From contig DAIDGU010000059.1 in assembly GCA_027459785.1 (NCBI GenBank), positions 1 through 56,824 of the forward strand: a stretch of DNA of 56,824 nt. The letters are read 5' to 3'. The DNA is from Ktedonobacteria bacterium (GTDB lineage Bacteria; Chloroflexota; Ktedonobacteria; Ktedonobacterales; JACDGC01). Below, piece by piece: positions 17,351-25,617 of the stretch; position 1 is the first letter of the stretch, and every line of letters starts with the position of its first letter. The notes under the pieces were generated by a model. It saw only the letters and a program-made list of their open reading frames with translations, was not told the origin of the DNA and ran no database searches. The position numbers and the translations under genes are program-made.

Positions 17351-20300
17351 GTGAGCGCGAATGAGGCGATTGTGCGGCAATACGTGGCGGGCATCGAGCG
17401 GGATCTGAAGACGGGGCGGGCGACGGAACATACCCACCGGCCCGCGCTGAAGGCGTTGCTGGAAACGCTTGCGCCGGATATCACGGCGGTTAATGAGCCG
17501 AAGCGCGCGTCGTTCGGTGCGCCGGATTATGTGATCACGCGGCACCGCCCGCACGGCGACCTGACCATCGGCTATATCGAGGCGAAGGATGTGGGCAAGC
17601 CGCTGGCCGCCGTCGAAAAGGACGAGCAGATGGGCCGCTATCTGCCCAACCTGCCGAATCTGGTGCTGACGGATTACATCGAGTTTCGCTGGTACGTGAA
17701 CGGCGAGCGGCGCATGGTGGCGCGGCAGCAGGACCATAGCCTCAGCTTCGATGCGGCGGGCGCGGCGGAAGTGACGACGCTGCTCGCCAGTTTCTTGCAG
17801 CACGCGCCGGAACCGATCCGCTCGCCACGCGAATTGGCCGGGCGCATGGCACGCCTGACGCACCTGATCCGCGATCTGGCGCTGCGCACGCTGCTGGGGA
17901 CGGAGGCCGCCGCCACGCTGGGCTTGCAAACGGTGGTGGCGACGTTGAAGGGGCTGCATCAAGCGTTCACCGAGACGCTCATCCCCGATCTTTCCGCCGC
18001 CGAGTTCGCCGATATGTTCGCGCAGACGTTGGCCTATGGCCTTTTCGCGGCGCGGGTGAACCATACCGGTGCCAAACCGTTCGCCCGCAAGGACGCCGCC
18101 CGCGAGGTGCCGCGCACCAATCCCTTCCTGCGCAAGCTCTTCGAGACGCTCAACAGCACGGATCTGGATGACGCGCCCTTCGTGGGCTTTGTGGACGACC
18201 TGGCGCAATTGCTGAACGATGCCGACCTGGCGGCGATCCTGGCGCAGTTCGGCAAACGCACGCGACAGGACGATCCGATTGTGCATTTCTATGAAACCTT
18301 CCTGACGGCGTATGATCCCAAGCTGCGCGAGTTGCGCGGCGTCTATTACACGCCCGAACCCGTCGTCGGTTACATCGTGCGCTCGGTGGATCACCTGCTG
18401 CGGAGCGAGTTTGGCTGCGCGGAGGGGCTGGCGACGAGCGCGCTGCCGGGCGGGGATGAGCGCGTCATCTTGCTGGACCCCGCGTGTGGCACCGGCACGT
18501 TTTTGTATACCGTCATCGAGCAGATCCGGCAGTCCTTCGGCGATAACGCGGGCATGTGGCCGGCGTATGTGCGCGATCACCTGCTGCCGCGCGTCTTCGG
18601 CTTCGAGTTGCTGATGGCCCCTTACGCGATGGCGCACCTGAAGCTGGGCATGCAATTGGCCGCGCTGGACCTGCCCGCCGCCACCCGCGCCCGTTGGGCC
18701 TATCAGGGCGACGAGCGCCTGAACGTCTTTTTGACGAACACGCTGGATGAAGCCAAGCTGCGCTCCGATCTGCTGATGGGCCGCTACATCTCGGAAGAGG
18801 CGAACGAGGCGGCGACGGTCAAGCGCCACAAGCCGGTGATGGTGGTGCTGGGCAATCCGCCCTATTCCGGCCACAGCGCCAACAAGGGCAAGTGGATCAC
18901 CGATCTGCTGCACGGCAAGGACGTGATCGCCGGCAGCGAGACGCGCCGCACTGGCGATTACTTCGCCGTGGACGGCCAGCCGCTGGGCGAGCGCAATCCC
19001 AAGTGGCTGAACGATGATTACGTCAAGTTCATCCGCTTCGCGCAGTGGCGCATCGAGACGACGGGGCATGGCATCCTGGCCTTCATCACGAATAACGGCT
19101 ACCTGGATAATCCCACCTTCCGGGGCATGCGCCAGGCGTTGCTGGCGACCTTCGACGACATCTACATCCTGGATCTGCACGGCAACAGCAAGAAGCGCGA
19201 GCGCAGCCCCGACGGTGGCAAGGATGAGAACGTCTTCGACATCCAGCAGGGCGTCGCCATCGGCATCTTCGTCAAGCGCCAGGGAGCCACTAGCCGGCCC
19301 AAGACCGTGAGCCACGCGCATCTCTATGGCCCGCGCGAGGGTGACGGCGGCAAATATGCCTGGCTGGCGGACCACAGCGCCGAAAACACCCCCTGGCAGA
19401 CCATCACGCCGCAAACCCCGTTTTACTTCTTCACGCCTCAAGACACGACGTATCTCGCCGAATATGAGCAGGGCTGGCGCATGACCGATGCCATGCCCGT
19501 CAACGTCCTGGGCTTTCAGACGCACCGCGACCAGTTCGCCATCGACTTCGATGAGAAGGCACTCCGCCGCCGCATCGAAGACATGCGCGACGAGACGATC
19601 TCTGATACAGAGTTCGCAGAAAAGTATGAGCTTTCCGGTGGTGGGTTTGATATATCAGGCGCACGGAGGTCTATTCGCTCGGATGTTTTGTGGAATAAAC
19701 ATTTTCACCGTATACTCTACCGGCCTTTTGATTGGCGGTGCTGTTTCTATGATAAAGCTATAGTTGACCGTGTGCGTCCAGAATTGCAACAACATATGTT
19801 ACGACCAAACCTGAGCATCAATCTCACGCGGCAGACAAAAGCCGATTATTGGCGTAATGTCGTGGTTGCGAATACGCCGACACCTGCGCTTTACACCGAA
19901 GTCAAAGATGGCTCGAATGCATTCCCCCTCTACCTCTACCCCGATCCCAACAAGCCGGCGATGTTCGATGATCAGCCGGCATCGACTGCGCCGGGCGGGC
20001 GGCGGGCGAACCTCGCGCCGGGCTTCGTGGCGGACTGCGCGGCGCGGCTGGGGCTGGCGTGGGTGGCAGATGGCAAAGGCGACCGCGTGGCGACCTTCGG
20101 GCCGGAGGATCTCTTCAACTATATGTACGCCGTCTTCCACTCGCCCGCCTACCGCGAACGCTACGCCGAATACCTGAAAACCGACTTCCCGCACCTGCCG
20201 CTGACCGACGATCCCGCGCTCTTCCGCGAATTGTGCGCGCTGGGCGACGAACTGGTGAGGCTGCACCTGCTGGAACGCTTCGCCCCCACCCTGCCGGGCT

Positions 20301-20704
20301 TCCCCGTGGCCGGCGACAACGTGGTGAGCGAAGCGCGCTACACCGTGTGGGGTGAAAACGACCAGCCGACCGACCAGGGCAACCACAAGGGATTGCCCCT
20401 ACAGACCGGGGGAGAACGTGTTCAGCAAAGTGGCCGCGTCTTTATCAACGCCACGCAATATTTCGCTGACGTGCCGGCGGCAGTGTGGGAGTTCCACATC
20501 GGCGGCTATCAGGTGTGCCAGAAATGGCTGAAGGACCGCAAAGGCCGCGCGCTGAGCTACGACGATCTGCGCCACTACCAGCGCATCGTCGGCGCGCTCG
20601 GCGAGACGATCCGGCTGATGGCCGCCATCGACGACGCGATTGAAGCGCACGGCGGCTGGCCGCTGGGGCAAAAAACACGCGCGACGGGGCCAGCCGGCGG
20701 CTAA
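17351..20704 (+). CDS. Type ISP/IIG-like restriction-modification protein (nuclease plus N6-adenine methyltransferase)
   Basis: 1117 aa from GTG 17351, with GGAGAGGAG 7 nt upstream; the frame stays open farther left without supporting signals. Residues 50-85 form a PD-(D/E)xK nuclease site: D59 in FGAPDY and E77-A-K79 in GYIEAKD. The methyltransferase core follows: SAM motif DPACGTGTF (about 376-384) and catalytic NPPY (502-505). The C-terminal half is the target-recognition region typical of type ISP enzymes. The SF2 helicase of classical LlaBIII-type proteins is absent, so cleavage may not need translocation. GC content drops locally near 19600-19900. A repeat unit shared with recF lies in frame at 20375-20408, and the TAA stop sits in the loop of a GGCGGC/AGCCGC hairpin. 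Confidence 0.88.
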   Translation: MSANEAIVRQYVAGIERDLKTGRATEHTHRPALKALLETLAPDITAVNEPKRASFGAPDYVITRHRPHGDLTIGYIEAKDVGKPLAAVEKDEQMGRYLPNLPNLVLTDYIEFRWYVNGERRMVARQQDHSLSFDAAGAAEVTTLLASFLQHAPEPIRSPRELAGRMARLTHLIRDLALRTLLGTEAAATLGLQTVVATLKGLHQAFTETLIPDLSAAEFADMFAQTLAYGLFAARVNHTGAKPFARKDAAREVPRTNPFLRKLFETLNSTDLDDAPFVGFVDDLAQLLNDADLAAILAQFGKRTRQDDPIVHFYETFLTAYDPKLRELRGVYYTPEPVVGYIVRSVDHLLRSEFGCAEGLATSALPGGDERVILLDPACGTGTFLYTVIEQIRQSFGDNAGMWPAYVRDHLLPRVFGFELLMAPYAMAHLKLGMQLAALDLPAATRARWAYQGDERLNVFLTNTLDEAKLRSDLLMGRYISEEANEAATVKRHKPVMVVLGNPPYSGHSANKGKWITDLLHGKDVIAGSETRRTGDYFAVDGQPLGERNPKWLNDDYVKFIRFAQWRIETTGHGILAFITNNGYLDNPTFRGMRQALLATFDDIYILDLHGNSKKRERSPDGGKDENVFDIQQGVAIGIFVKRQGATSRPKTVSHAHLYGPREGDGGKYAWLADHSAENTPWQTITPQTPFYFFTPQDTTYLAEYEQGWRMTDAMPVNVLGFQTHRDQFAIDFDEKALRRRIEDMRDETISDTEFAEKYELSGGGFDISGARRSIRSDVLWNKHFHRILYRPFDWRCCFYDKAIVDRVRPELQQHMLRPNLSINLTRQTKADYWRNVVVANTPTPALYTEVKDGSNAFPLYLYPDPNKPAMFDDQPASTAPGGRRANLAPGFVADCAARLGLAWVADGKGDRVATFGPEDLFNYMYAVFHSPAYRERYAEYLKTDFPHLPLTDDPALFRELCALGDELVRLHLLERFAPTLPGFPVAGDNVVSEARYTVWGENDQPTDQGNHKGLPLQTGGERVQQSGRVFINATQYFADVPAAVWEFHIGGYQVCQKWLKDRKGRALSYDDLRHYQRIVGALGETIRLMAAIDDAIEAHGGWPLGQKTRATGPAGG
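20375..20408. repeat. 34-bp interspersed repeat inside the type ISP gene
   Basis: A 34-bp stretch containing GGGCAACCACAAGGGATTGC is identical, base for base, to 39110-39143 inside recF. Its inner part is an imperfect palindrome (GGGCAA/TTGCCC). Here it is read as QGNHKGLPLQT. Confidence 0.9.
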
Positions 20705-20770
20705 AGCCGCTGGGCTTCGATCACGAAGCCTCCCTTCGGAGGCTGGGACGCGGCGTGATCGCGTGGGGTA
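20692..20770. repeat. Hairpin repeat at the 3' end of the type ISP gene
   Basis: GGCGGCTAAAGCCGC is a variant of the terminal hairpin of the palindromic family (GCGGTT/AACCGC elsewhere becomes GCGGCT/AGCCGC). It is followed by GAAGCCTCCCTTCGGAGGC, another stem-loop. The gene's stop codon is the TAA in the first loop. Confidence 0.55.
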
Positions 20771-20883
20771 AATGATCGTGGGCGGGGCCGAGAGCGAATA
20801 TTCCACCATACGCGATCATTTGTCCTCGCGGCCCACAATGCGATCTCGTATGATAAATCAGTCAAAAGCAGGAGGTCATTACC

Positions 20884-21120
20884 ATGCATGACACCCAACC
20901 GACCATTACCAATGATGGGGAACTCGAAGCATATAAGCAGGGATTGCAGACGATGAACGGCGCGTGCGCAGAGCGTGAGCAGCGCCTCTGCGACGTGCGG
21001 GATGATCCGGTGAAGCTGGAGGGGGCGCGAAGCTCGCTCCTTCACATCTATCGCCGCCGCCAGGGCATCATCGACGCCATCGAAGCCTACGAGCGGCAAA
21101 AGACCGCACAGCGCGCCTAG
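20884..21120 (+). CDS. Small charged helical protein
   Basis: 78 aa, strongly helical and charged, with no membrane segment and Cys at two positions (GACAEREQRLCDVR). A strong AGGAGGT lies about 8 nt upstream of the ATG, which supports real translation despite the size. The family is not recognised. It lies between palindromic repeats and the TetR gene; no operon partner is evident. Confidence 0.6.
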   Translation: MHDTQPTITNDGELEAYKQGLQTMNGACAEREQRLCDVRDDPVKLEGARSSLLHIYRRRQGIIDAIEAYERQKTAQRA

Positions 21121-21188
21121 CCAGGACAACGGATGGTTGAAACCCCACGAGGACGGCGGGGGACGGGAGACGGGGGACGGGGGACGGC

Positions 21189-21310
21189 GGGCGGTTGAAA
21201 CCGCGCCTAAGGGCGTTCCGCCACGAAACCCACCTGCGTGGGTTCGGATCCTAGTCCGCGACGGCGGATTTCGTCGCCGCCAGGCGCTTAGGCGCGGTTT
21301 CAACCGCCCG
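21189..21310. repeat. Interspersed palindromic element, copy B (inverted relative to A)
   Basis: About 122 bp bounded by GGGCGGTTGAAACCGCGCC and GGCGCGGTTTCAACCGCCCG. Its reverse complement aligns along its whole length with 8196-8316, including the CCGCCGTCGCGGACT inner stem. Stem positions covary between the copies (GCGATT/AATCGC against GCGGTT/AACCGC). Confidence 0.8.
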
Positions 21311-21410
21311 CCCCGTCCCCGCCCGCCTTGTTAGCCTCCTAGCTACCTGAAATATTTCGTCAATCGCCATTACGCGCCAGTTGGCCCCGCTGATTAAGGT
21401 GTCCTCCCTC

Positions 21411-21439
21411 TTGACAAGCGCCCCTGGCCCTGGTATAAT
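21411..21439 (+). promoter_or_regulatory. Consensus sigma-70 promoter of the tetR gene
   Basis: TTGACA (21411-21416), a 17-nt spacer and TATAAT (21434-21439), a perfect match to the canonical housekeeping promoter. It overlaps the start-site region with the operator at 21443-21458. Confidence 0.85.
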
Positions 21440-21442
21440 TTT

Positions 21443-21458
21443 GATTGACCAGTCAATC
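21443..21458. promoter_or_regulatory. TetR-type operator, site 1
   Basis: GATTGAC, CA, GTCAATC: a perfect 7-bp inverted repeat just downstream of the -10 box and covering the expected transcription start. The position is ideal for autorepression by the TetR protein encoded next. A related site lies upstream of the ABC genes. Confidence 0.75.
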
Positions 21459-21470
21459 GGGAGCAAGGGT

Positions 21471-22097
21471 ATGAGCAAGCCACAGAGCGCGGAATGGCAC
21501 GAACGGCGTCGGCAGATCATGGCTGCGGCGTTGCCCGTTTTCGCTGAAAAAGGGTTCAAGGGCGCGACCAACCGCGATATCGCCGAAGCGGCCCACATCG
21601 CACCGGGTTTGATCTACCATTATTTCGCCAACAAAGAGGAGCTTTTTACCGCGATCCTCGACGAATTTCTGCCGTTGGATCGTGTCAGTCTGCCATTGGA
21701 AACGATGACCAATGTGCCGCCGCAGCAACTTCTGCCGCTGCTGCTGCAAGGGCTGAACGTGATCTTTCAGGAGCCGCGCTTCTTCCTGGTGATGCGCATT
21801 CTGGTGGCCGAGACGATGCACACGCCGGAGGCCGGTCAGCGCTTCAACGCCATCTTCAAGCGCCTGCTCGATCCTTTCGCAGCTTACCTGCGCGCTCAGA
21901 TCGCGGCGGGCCGGCTCCGCGCGGGCGATCCGCTCCTGATGGCGCAGATGTTCCTTTCCAGCGTGGCGATCTTCTTCCTGCGCCGCATCATCGGGCAAGA
22001 TCCGACCTTGCAGGGCTACGATCCCGACGCGATGGCACACTTCGTCACCGACGCCTTCCTGCGCGCCTTCGCGCCAGAAAATAACTCCAGTCCGTGA
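21471..22097 (+). CDS. TetR/AcrR-family transcriptional regulator
   Basis: 208 aa. The N-terminal helix-turn-helix spans about 12-58 (ALPVFAEKGFKGATNRDIAE, then GLIYHYFANKEELF), followed by an all-helical ligand-binding domain. The ATG at 21471 lies just after GGGAGCAAGGGT; upstream frame extension would cross the promoter and operator. It is expected to repress its own gene and the ABC exporter genes downstream, because near-identical operator half-sites precede both. A truncated palindromic repeat lies between it and the transporter. Confidence 0.9.
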   Translation: MSKPQSAEWHERRRQIMAAALPVFAEKGFKGATNRDIAEAAHIAPGLIYHYFANKEELFTAILDEFLPLDRVSLPLETMTNVPPQQLLPLLLQGLNVIFQEPRFFLVMRILVAETMHTPEAGQRFNAIFKRLLDPFAAYLRAQIAAGRLRAGDPLLMAQMFLSSVAIFFLRRIIGQDPTLQGYDPDAMAHFVTDAFLRAFAPENNSSP

Positions 22098-22146
22098 AGA
22101 CGGACTTCGTGGCAGCAAGCCCCTAGGCGCGGTTTCAACCGCCCGC
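22087..22146. repeat. Half copy of the palindromic element
   Basis: AGTCCGTGAAGACGGACT and GGCGCGGTTTCAACCGCCCG correspond to an inner hairpin and the right arm of the element at 8196-8316. The left arm is missing. It begins in the last codons of tetR. Confidence 0.65.
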
Positions 22147-22171
22147 CCTCGTCTTTTTTGCCCATACCATT

Positions 22172-22187
22172 GATTGACTGGCCAATA
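22172..22187. promoter_or_regulatory. TetR-type operator, site 2 (before the ABC exporter)
   Basis: GATTGAC, TG, GCCAATA. The left half-site, with its preceding TT, is identical to site 1 (TTGATTGAC); the right half is imperfect. It lies 20 nt upstream of the ABC gene's ATG. Confidence 0.6.
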
Positions 22188-22208
22188 AAACCAACAGGAG
22201 GCCCAGTG

Positions 22209-22961
22209 ATGACGACACCAGCGATCCCTGACCCGGCACCGATTGCGTTGAGCCACGTCAGCAAGACCTTTGGCACTGTGCGGGCGCTGACCGATATCAG
22301 CTTCAGCGTGGCGGCGGGCGAGACCTTTGGCTTGATCGGCCCGAATGGATCGGGCAAGACGACGCTGATCAGGCTGTTGTTGGGCCTGGGCCAGCCGACG
22401 AGCGGCAGCGTGCGGGTATTGGGCTTTGCCATGCCCGACCGGCGCGCCGCCCGGCAGATCGGCTATATGACCCAGGCCAGCGCGCTCTATGGCGAACTGA
22501 GCGTGCGCGAAAACATCCAGTTCTTCGCCGCGCTCTACGGTTTGCATGGGCGCGATCTGCGCGCTCGCGCCGCTGAGGTGCTGGCACTGGTAGACCTGGC
22601 GGACCGCGCGGCATCGCCCGTGCAGACGCTCAGCGGCGGCATGCGCCAGCGCGTCTCACTGGCCGTCGCCCTCGTCCATCGCCCCCGCCTGCTCTTTCTG
22701 GACGAACCGACCGTGGGCATCGATCCCGAACTGCGTCATACCTTCTGGGACTACTTCGCCAGCCTGAACGCGCAGGGCGTGACCATCGTCGTCTCCACGC
22801 ACCACCTGGACGAAGCGGCGCGCTGCCATCGGCTGGGCTTGCTGCGCTTCGGCACGCTGCTGGCCGTCGATACGCCCGCCGCGCTCCGCGCCCAATCCGG
22901 CCAGGACGACTTCGAGCAAGCCTTTCTCTATTTCGCGCAACGCCCACAGGAGGTGGCATGA
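22209..22961 (+). CDS. ABC transporter ATP-binding protein
   Basis: 250 aa from ATG 22209, with AGGAGG 7 nt upstream; the longer frame from 22158 would start before the operator and is rejected. Walker A GPNGSGKTTLIR, signature LSGGMRQRVSLA, Walker B LLFLDEPTVGID, and switch His in STHHLDEA. This is the DrrA/CcmA-like class that energises ABC-2 exporters. It overlaps the permease gene by 4 nt (ATGA), indicating a two-gene transporter controlled by the upstream TetR protein, probably for drug or lipid export. Confidence 0.93.
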   Translation: MTTPAIPDPAPIALSHVSKTFGTVRALTDISFSVAAGETFGLIGPNGSGKTTLIRLLLGLGQPTSGSVRVLGFAMPDRRAARQIGYMTQASALYGELSVRENIQFFAALYGLHGRDLRARAAEVLALVDLADRAASPVQTLSGGMRQRVSLAVALVHRPRLLFLDEPTVGIDPELRHTFWDYFASLNAQGVTIVVSTHHLDEAARCHRLGLLRFGTLLAVDTPAALRAQSGQDDFEQAFLYFAQRPQEVA

Positions 22962-24076
22962 TGTCTTTGCGACGAGTCTTTACGCTGGCCGGGCGCATCG
23001 TCCGGCAGTTCGTGCGCGACCGGCGCACGATGGCGCTGCTTTTCCTGGCACCACTGCTGGTGATGACGCTGCTCAATTTCGTGCTGAACTCCTCGGCTTC
23101 CGGCGCGACACTGGATATCGCGCCCGCTGGCGACGCTGCCAGCGCGGCTGTGGCGCAGAAGCTGCACGACGCGCTCAACGGGCAGAACGGCATCACCGCG
23201 CGCATCGTCACGCCCGCTCAAGTGCTAGGCGATCTGAAAGATGGCACCGCCGATGGCGCGCTGATCTTTCCGCCGGACTTCGGCAGCCAATTGCAGTCCG
23301 GCACCGTCACGCTCAGCCTCACTTTGGAAGGCTCGAATCCAGGCGTCGCCAAGCAGGTGCAGGGCATGATGGCGCTGCTGGTCAATGGCATCGCCGCGAG
23401 CGCCCCCGGCGCGAATCCCGCCGCGCCCCGTATCACCATCGCGCCAGCGCACTACCTGTATGGCGGCCCGCAGTTCACCCAGACGGACGCGCTGGCACCG
23501 CTCTTCATTGGCCTCTTTTCGTTCTTCTTCGTCTTCCTGCTCACCTCCGTCGCGTTCCTGCGCGAACGCTCGCAGGGGACGATCGAGCGGCTGTTGGTCG
23601 CGCCGCTGAACCGCACGGAACTCGTGCTGGGCTATGTCATCGGCTTCACGCTCTTTGCCCTGGCGCAATCGGTGGTGATCTTGCTCTACGTCATCAACGT
23701 GTTGCAGGTACATTTTCATGGGAACCTGGCGCTGCTCTTCCTGGTGACGGCGCTGTTGACCATCGGCGGCGTCAATATGGGCATCTTCGTTTCCGCTTTC
23801 GCGCGCAACGAACTTCAGGTGATGCAGTTCATCCCGCTCTTGCTGGTGCCACAGATCTTGCTGGGTGGCCTCTTTTTTCCAGTGAAGACGCTGCCCGTCG
23901 TGTTGCACCAACTCGCCTACTTCCTGCCGCTGACCTACGCCAACTTCGCCCTGCAAGATGTGATGATCAAGGGCTTCGGCATCGGCGACATCTGGCCGGA
24001 TCTCGCCTTCCTGGCAGGCTTCGCAGCGCTGATGGTCCTGGGCGCGGCTTTCTCGTTGCGCCAGGATCGCCTGTGA
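22958..24076 (+). CDS. ABC-2 type transporter permease
   Basis: 372 aa. One N-terminal helix (about 25-45), a large extracytoplasmic domain (about 50-180), then five hydrophobic segments ending near 365: the usual ABC-2/YhfK-like permease layout. RERSQGTIERLLVAPLNR is the conserved cytoplasmic coupling segment of DrrB/YhgE-type permeases. It is translationally coupled to the ATPase gene through ATGA. Repeats fill the gap downstream. Confidence 0.9.
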   Translation: MMSLRRVFTLAGRIVRQFVRDRRTMALLFLAPLLVMTLLNFVLNSSASGATLDIAPAGDAASAAVAQKLHDALNGQNGITARIVTPAQVLGDLKDGTADGALIFPPDFGSQLQSGTVTLSLTLEGSNPGVAKQVQGMMALLVNGIAASAPGANPAAPRITIAPAHYLYGGPQFTQTDALAPLFIGLFSFFFVFLLTSVAFLRERSQGTIERLLVAPLNRTELVLGYVIGFTLFALAQSVVILLYVINVLQVHFHGNLALLFLVTALLTIGGVNMGIFVSAFARNELQVMQFIPLLLVPQILLGGLFFPVKTLPVVLHQLAYFLPLTYANFALQDVMIKGFGIGDIWPDLAFLAGFAALMVLGAAFSLRQDRL

Positions 24077-24079
24077 GGG

Positions 24080-24232
24080 TGGCCCCACCCCCGACCCCTC
24101 CCCATCTGCGGATGGAGAGGGGAGATCCAGACAGTATAGGCTGATCGCGTTGAGCTTGGCTGATCACTACCCGAACGATCACCCCCTCTCCATCTCCGAT
24201 GGGGAGGGGGCTGGGGGGTGGGGCCGTGCCAC
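24080..24232. repeat. Two hairpin repeats of the CTCCATC/GATGGGGAGG type
   Basis: 24080-24126 and 24179-24230 both contain CCCCTCTCCATC paired with GATGGGGAGGGG, next to a GGGGGTGGGGCC run, in opposite orientations. The same unit is found inside recF at 39148-39194. Confidence 0.75.
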
Positions 24233-24245
24233 CCGGCCTATCGCT

Positions 24246-24275
24246 TTGACAGGGACCGCGCGCACCCGCTATACT
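24246..24275 (+). promoter_or_regulatory. Promoter of the D,D-carboxypeptidase gene
   Basis: TTGACA (24246-24251), an 18-nt spacer and TATACT (24270-24275). The start would be near 24282, about 38 nt before the TTG start codon. Confidence 0.75.
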
Positions 24276-24319
24276 GATCGCGCTAGCAGTACGATCAGGT
24301 GTGGATGAGGAGTGGTCCC

Positions 24320-25396
24320 TTGGCAAGCAATGATTCGCCGCGCAAGACGCCGGCTCAGCCTTCCGGTTTCAGCCATACGATGCCGTATATCCAGGTTAAT
24401 CGCCTGCTGCTCGTCGCTGTTTCCGGCACGTTGGCGGTGCTGCTGTCGCTCGCTGTCATCGTCACCAGCCTAGCGGCACCCACCGCCCGCGCTGTCGTGC
24501 TGCCCACGCCGTCACCCACGGCCACCCTCGCGCCCACGGCCACCCCCACGCTGCCCGCCATCCCGATCCCGCAATACGGCGCGACGGCGATCTACCCGGC
24601 GTCTTTTGAGGCGTATGTGGTCGATCCTATCACCGGGCGCGTCCTGCTGGCGCATAATAGCGGCAAAGAGATGGCGATGGCCAGCACGACCAAGATCATG
24701 ACGGCGGTCGTTGCCATCCTTTTCGGCAAGACGAATCAGGTCTTCACCGTGCCGGCGGATATCTTGAGCCTTGATCCGGCGTCGAGCAAGATGGGCGTCT
24801 TCGTTGGCGAAAAGTATACCCTACGTGAACTGCTTTATGGGCTGATGCTGCCCTCCGGCGACGATGCCGCCGTGGTCATCGCCGACGGCATGTACGGCTC
24901 ACAGAGCGCATATGTGGCGCGGATGAACGCGCTGGCGCAATGGCTGGGCCTGACCCACACCCACTATGCCAACGTCCACGGCCTGAACGCCCCCGGCCAT
25001 TACACCACGGCGGCGGATCTCGCCCGGCTGACGCAATTCGCGCTCGGCCTGCCGCTTTTCCGGCAGATCGTGGCGACCGCGGCCATCAATCTGCCCGCCA
25101 CGGCCACCCACCATGCCATCCCACTGCTCAACACGAACAGCCTGCTGCAAGACGCACCGAACCTGGGCTTCGATGGCGTGAAGACGGGCTTCACTGGCGG
25201 GCCACTGGGCGCGCAATATTGCGTGGTGACGGACGCGCGGCTGGACGGCCACGAGATCATCACCGTCATCCTGGGCGACGGCACCTACCAATCGCGCTTC
25301 ATCGACGCGGCGGCGCTCGTCGCCTGGGCCTTCCAAGAAGAAGGGCTGAAGGCCAAAGCCCCCTATATCAGCCCCTATCCCGCGCCGGGAGCGTGA
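24320..25396 (+). CDS. D-alanyl-D-alanine carboxypeptidase (peptidase S11, DacF-like)
   Basis: 358 aa from TTG 24320, chosen because GAGGAG lies 7 nt upstream; GTG 24299 is in frame but has no site. A membrane segment (about 30-52) and a Thr/Pro linker (PTPSPTATLAPTATPTLP) lead to the penicillin-binding domain. The S11 triad is recognisable: STTK (active Ser and Lys), SGD where SxN is usual (PSGDDAAVV), and KTG (GVKTGFTGG). The enzyme trims stem peptides outside the membrane. The N-to-D change in motif 2 is worth noting but may be tolerated. The C-terminal beta domain of long DacA proteins is absent. Confidence 0.9.
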   Translation: MASNDSPRKTPAQPSGFSHTMPYIQVNRLLLVAVSGTLAVLLSLAVIVTSLAAPTARAVVLPTPSPTATLAPTATPTLPAIPIPQYGATAIYPASFEAYVVDPITGRVLLAHNSGKEMAMASTTKIMTAVVAILFGKTNQVFTVPADILSLDPASSKMGVFVGEKYTLRELLYGLMLPSGDDAAVVIADGMYGSQSAYVARMNALAQWLGLTHTHYANVHGLNAPGHYTTAADLARLTQFALGLPLFRQIVATAAINLPATATHHAIPLLNTNSLLQDAPNLGFDGVKTGFTGGPLGAQYCVVTDARLDGHEIITVILGDGTYQSRFIDAAALVAWAFQEEGLKAKAPYISPYPAPGA

Positions 25397-25485
25397 GGTG
25401 CCGACGCTTATGCATAATTATATATTTTCACCACGCACAAGCGGCTGCTGAGCTAGGGCGGCGTATATAACGCGAGCAGATGTGC

Positions 25486-25491
25486 TATACT
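25486..25491 (+). promoter_or_regulatory. -10 box upstream of the large membrane protein
   Basis: TATACT about 127 nt before the ATG; no convincing -35 at 17-18 nt. Confidence 0.3.
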
Positions 25492-25617
25492 AATCATGTG
25501 CCAGGCAGGCCGTGTCTTGGCTAGCGTGCGGGACCATTTTCCCTGGGGCGCGCGTGACACGTGCGGTACAATCGGGGTAGGGCCAGCGCGTGGCGCTGGA
25601 TGTGGGGGAGGCAGGTT

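Noticed and set aside
17330..19525. 731-codon open frame on the minus strand opposite the type ISP gene
   Set aside because: Mirror frame of a GC-rich gene; no ribosome binding site and no recognisable domain, while the plus strand has clear motifs.
22158..22208. Earlier start for the ABC ATPase
   Set aside because: It would place the TetR operator inside the coding sequence; AGGAGG supports 22209.
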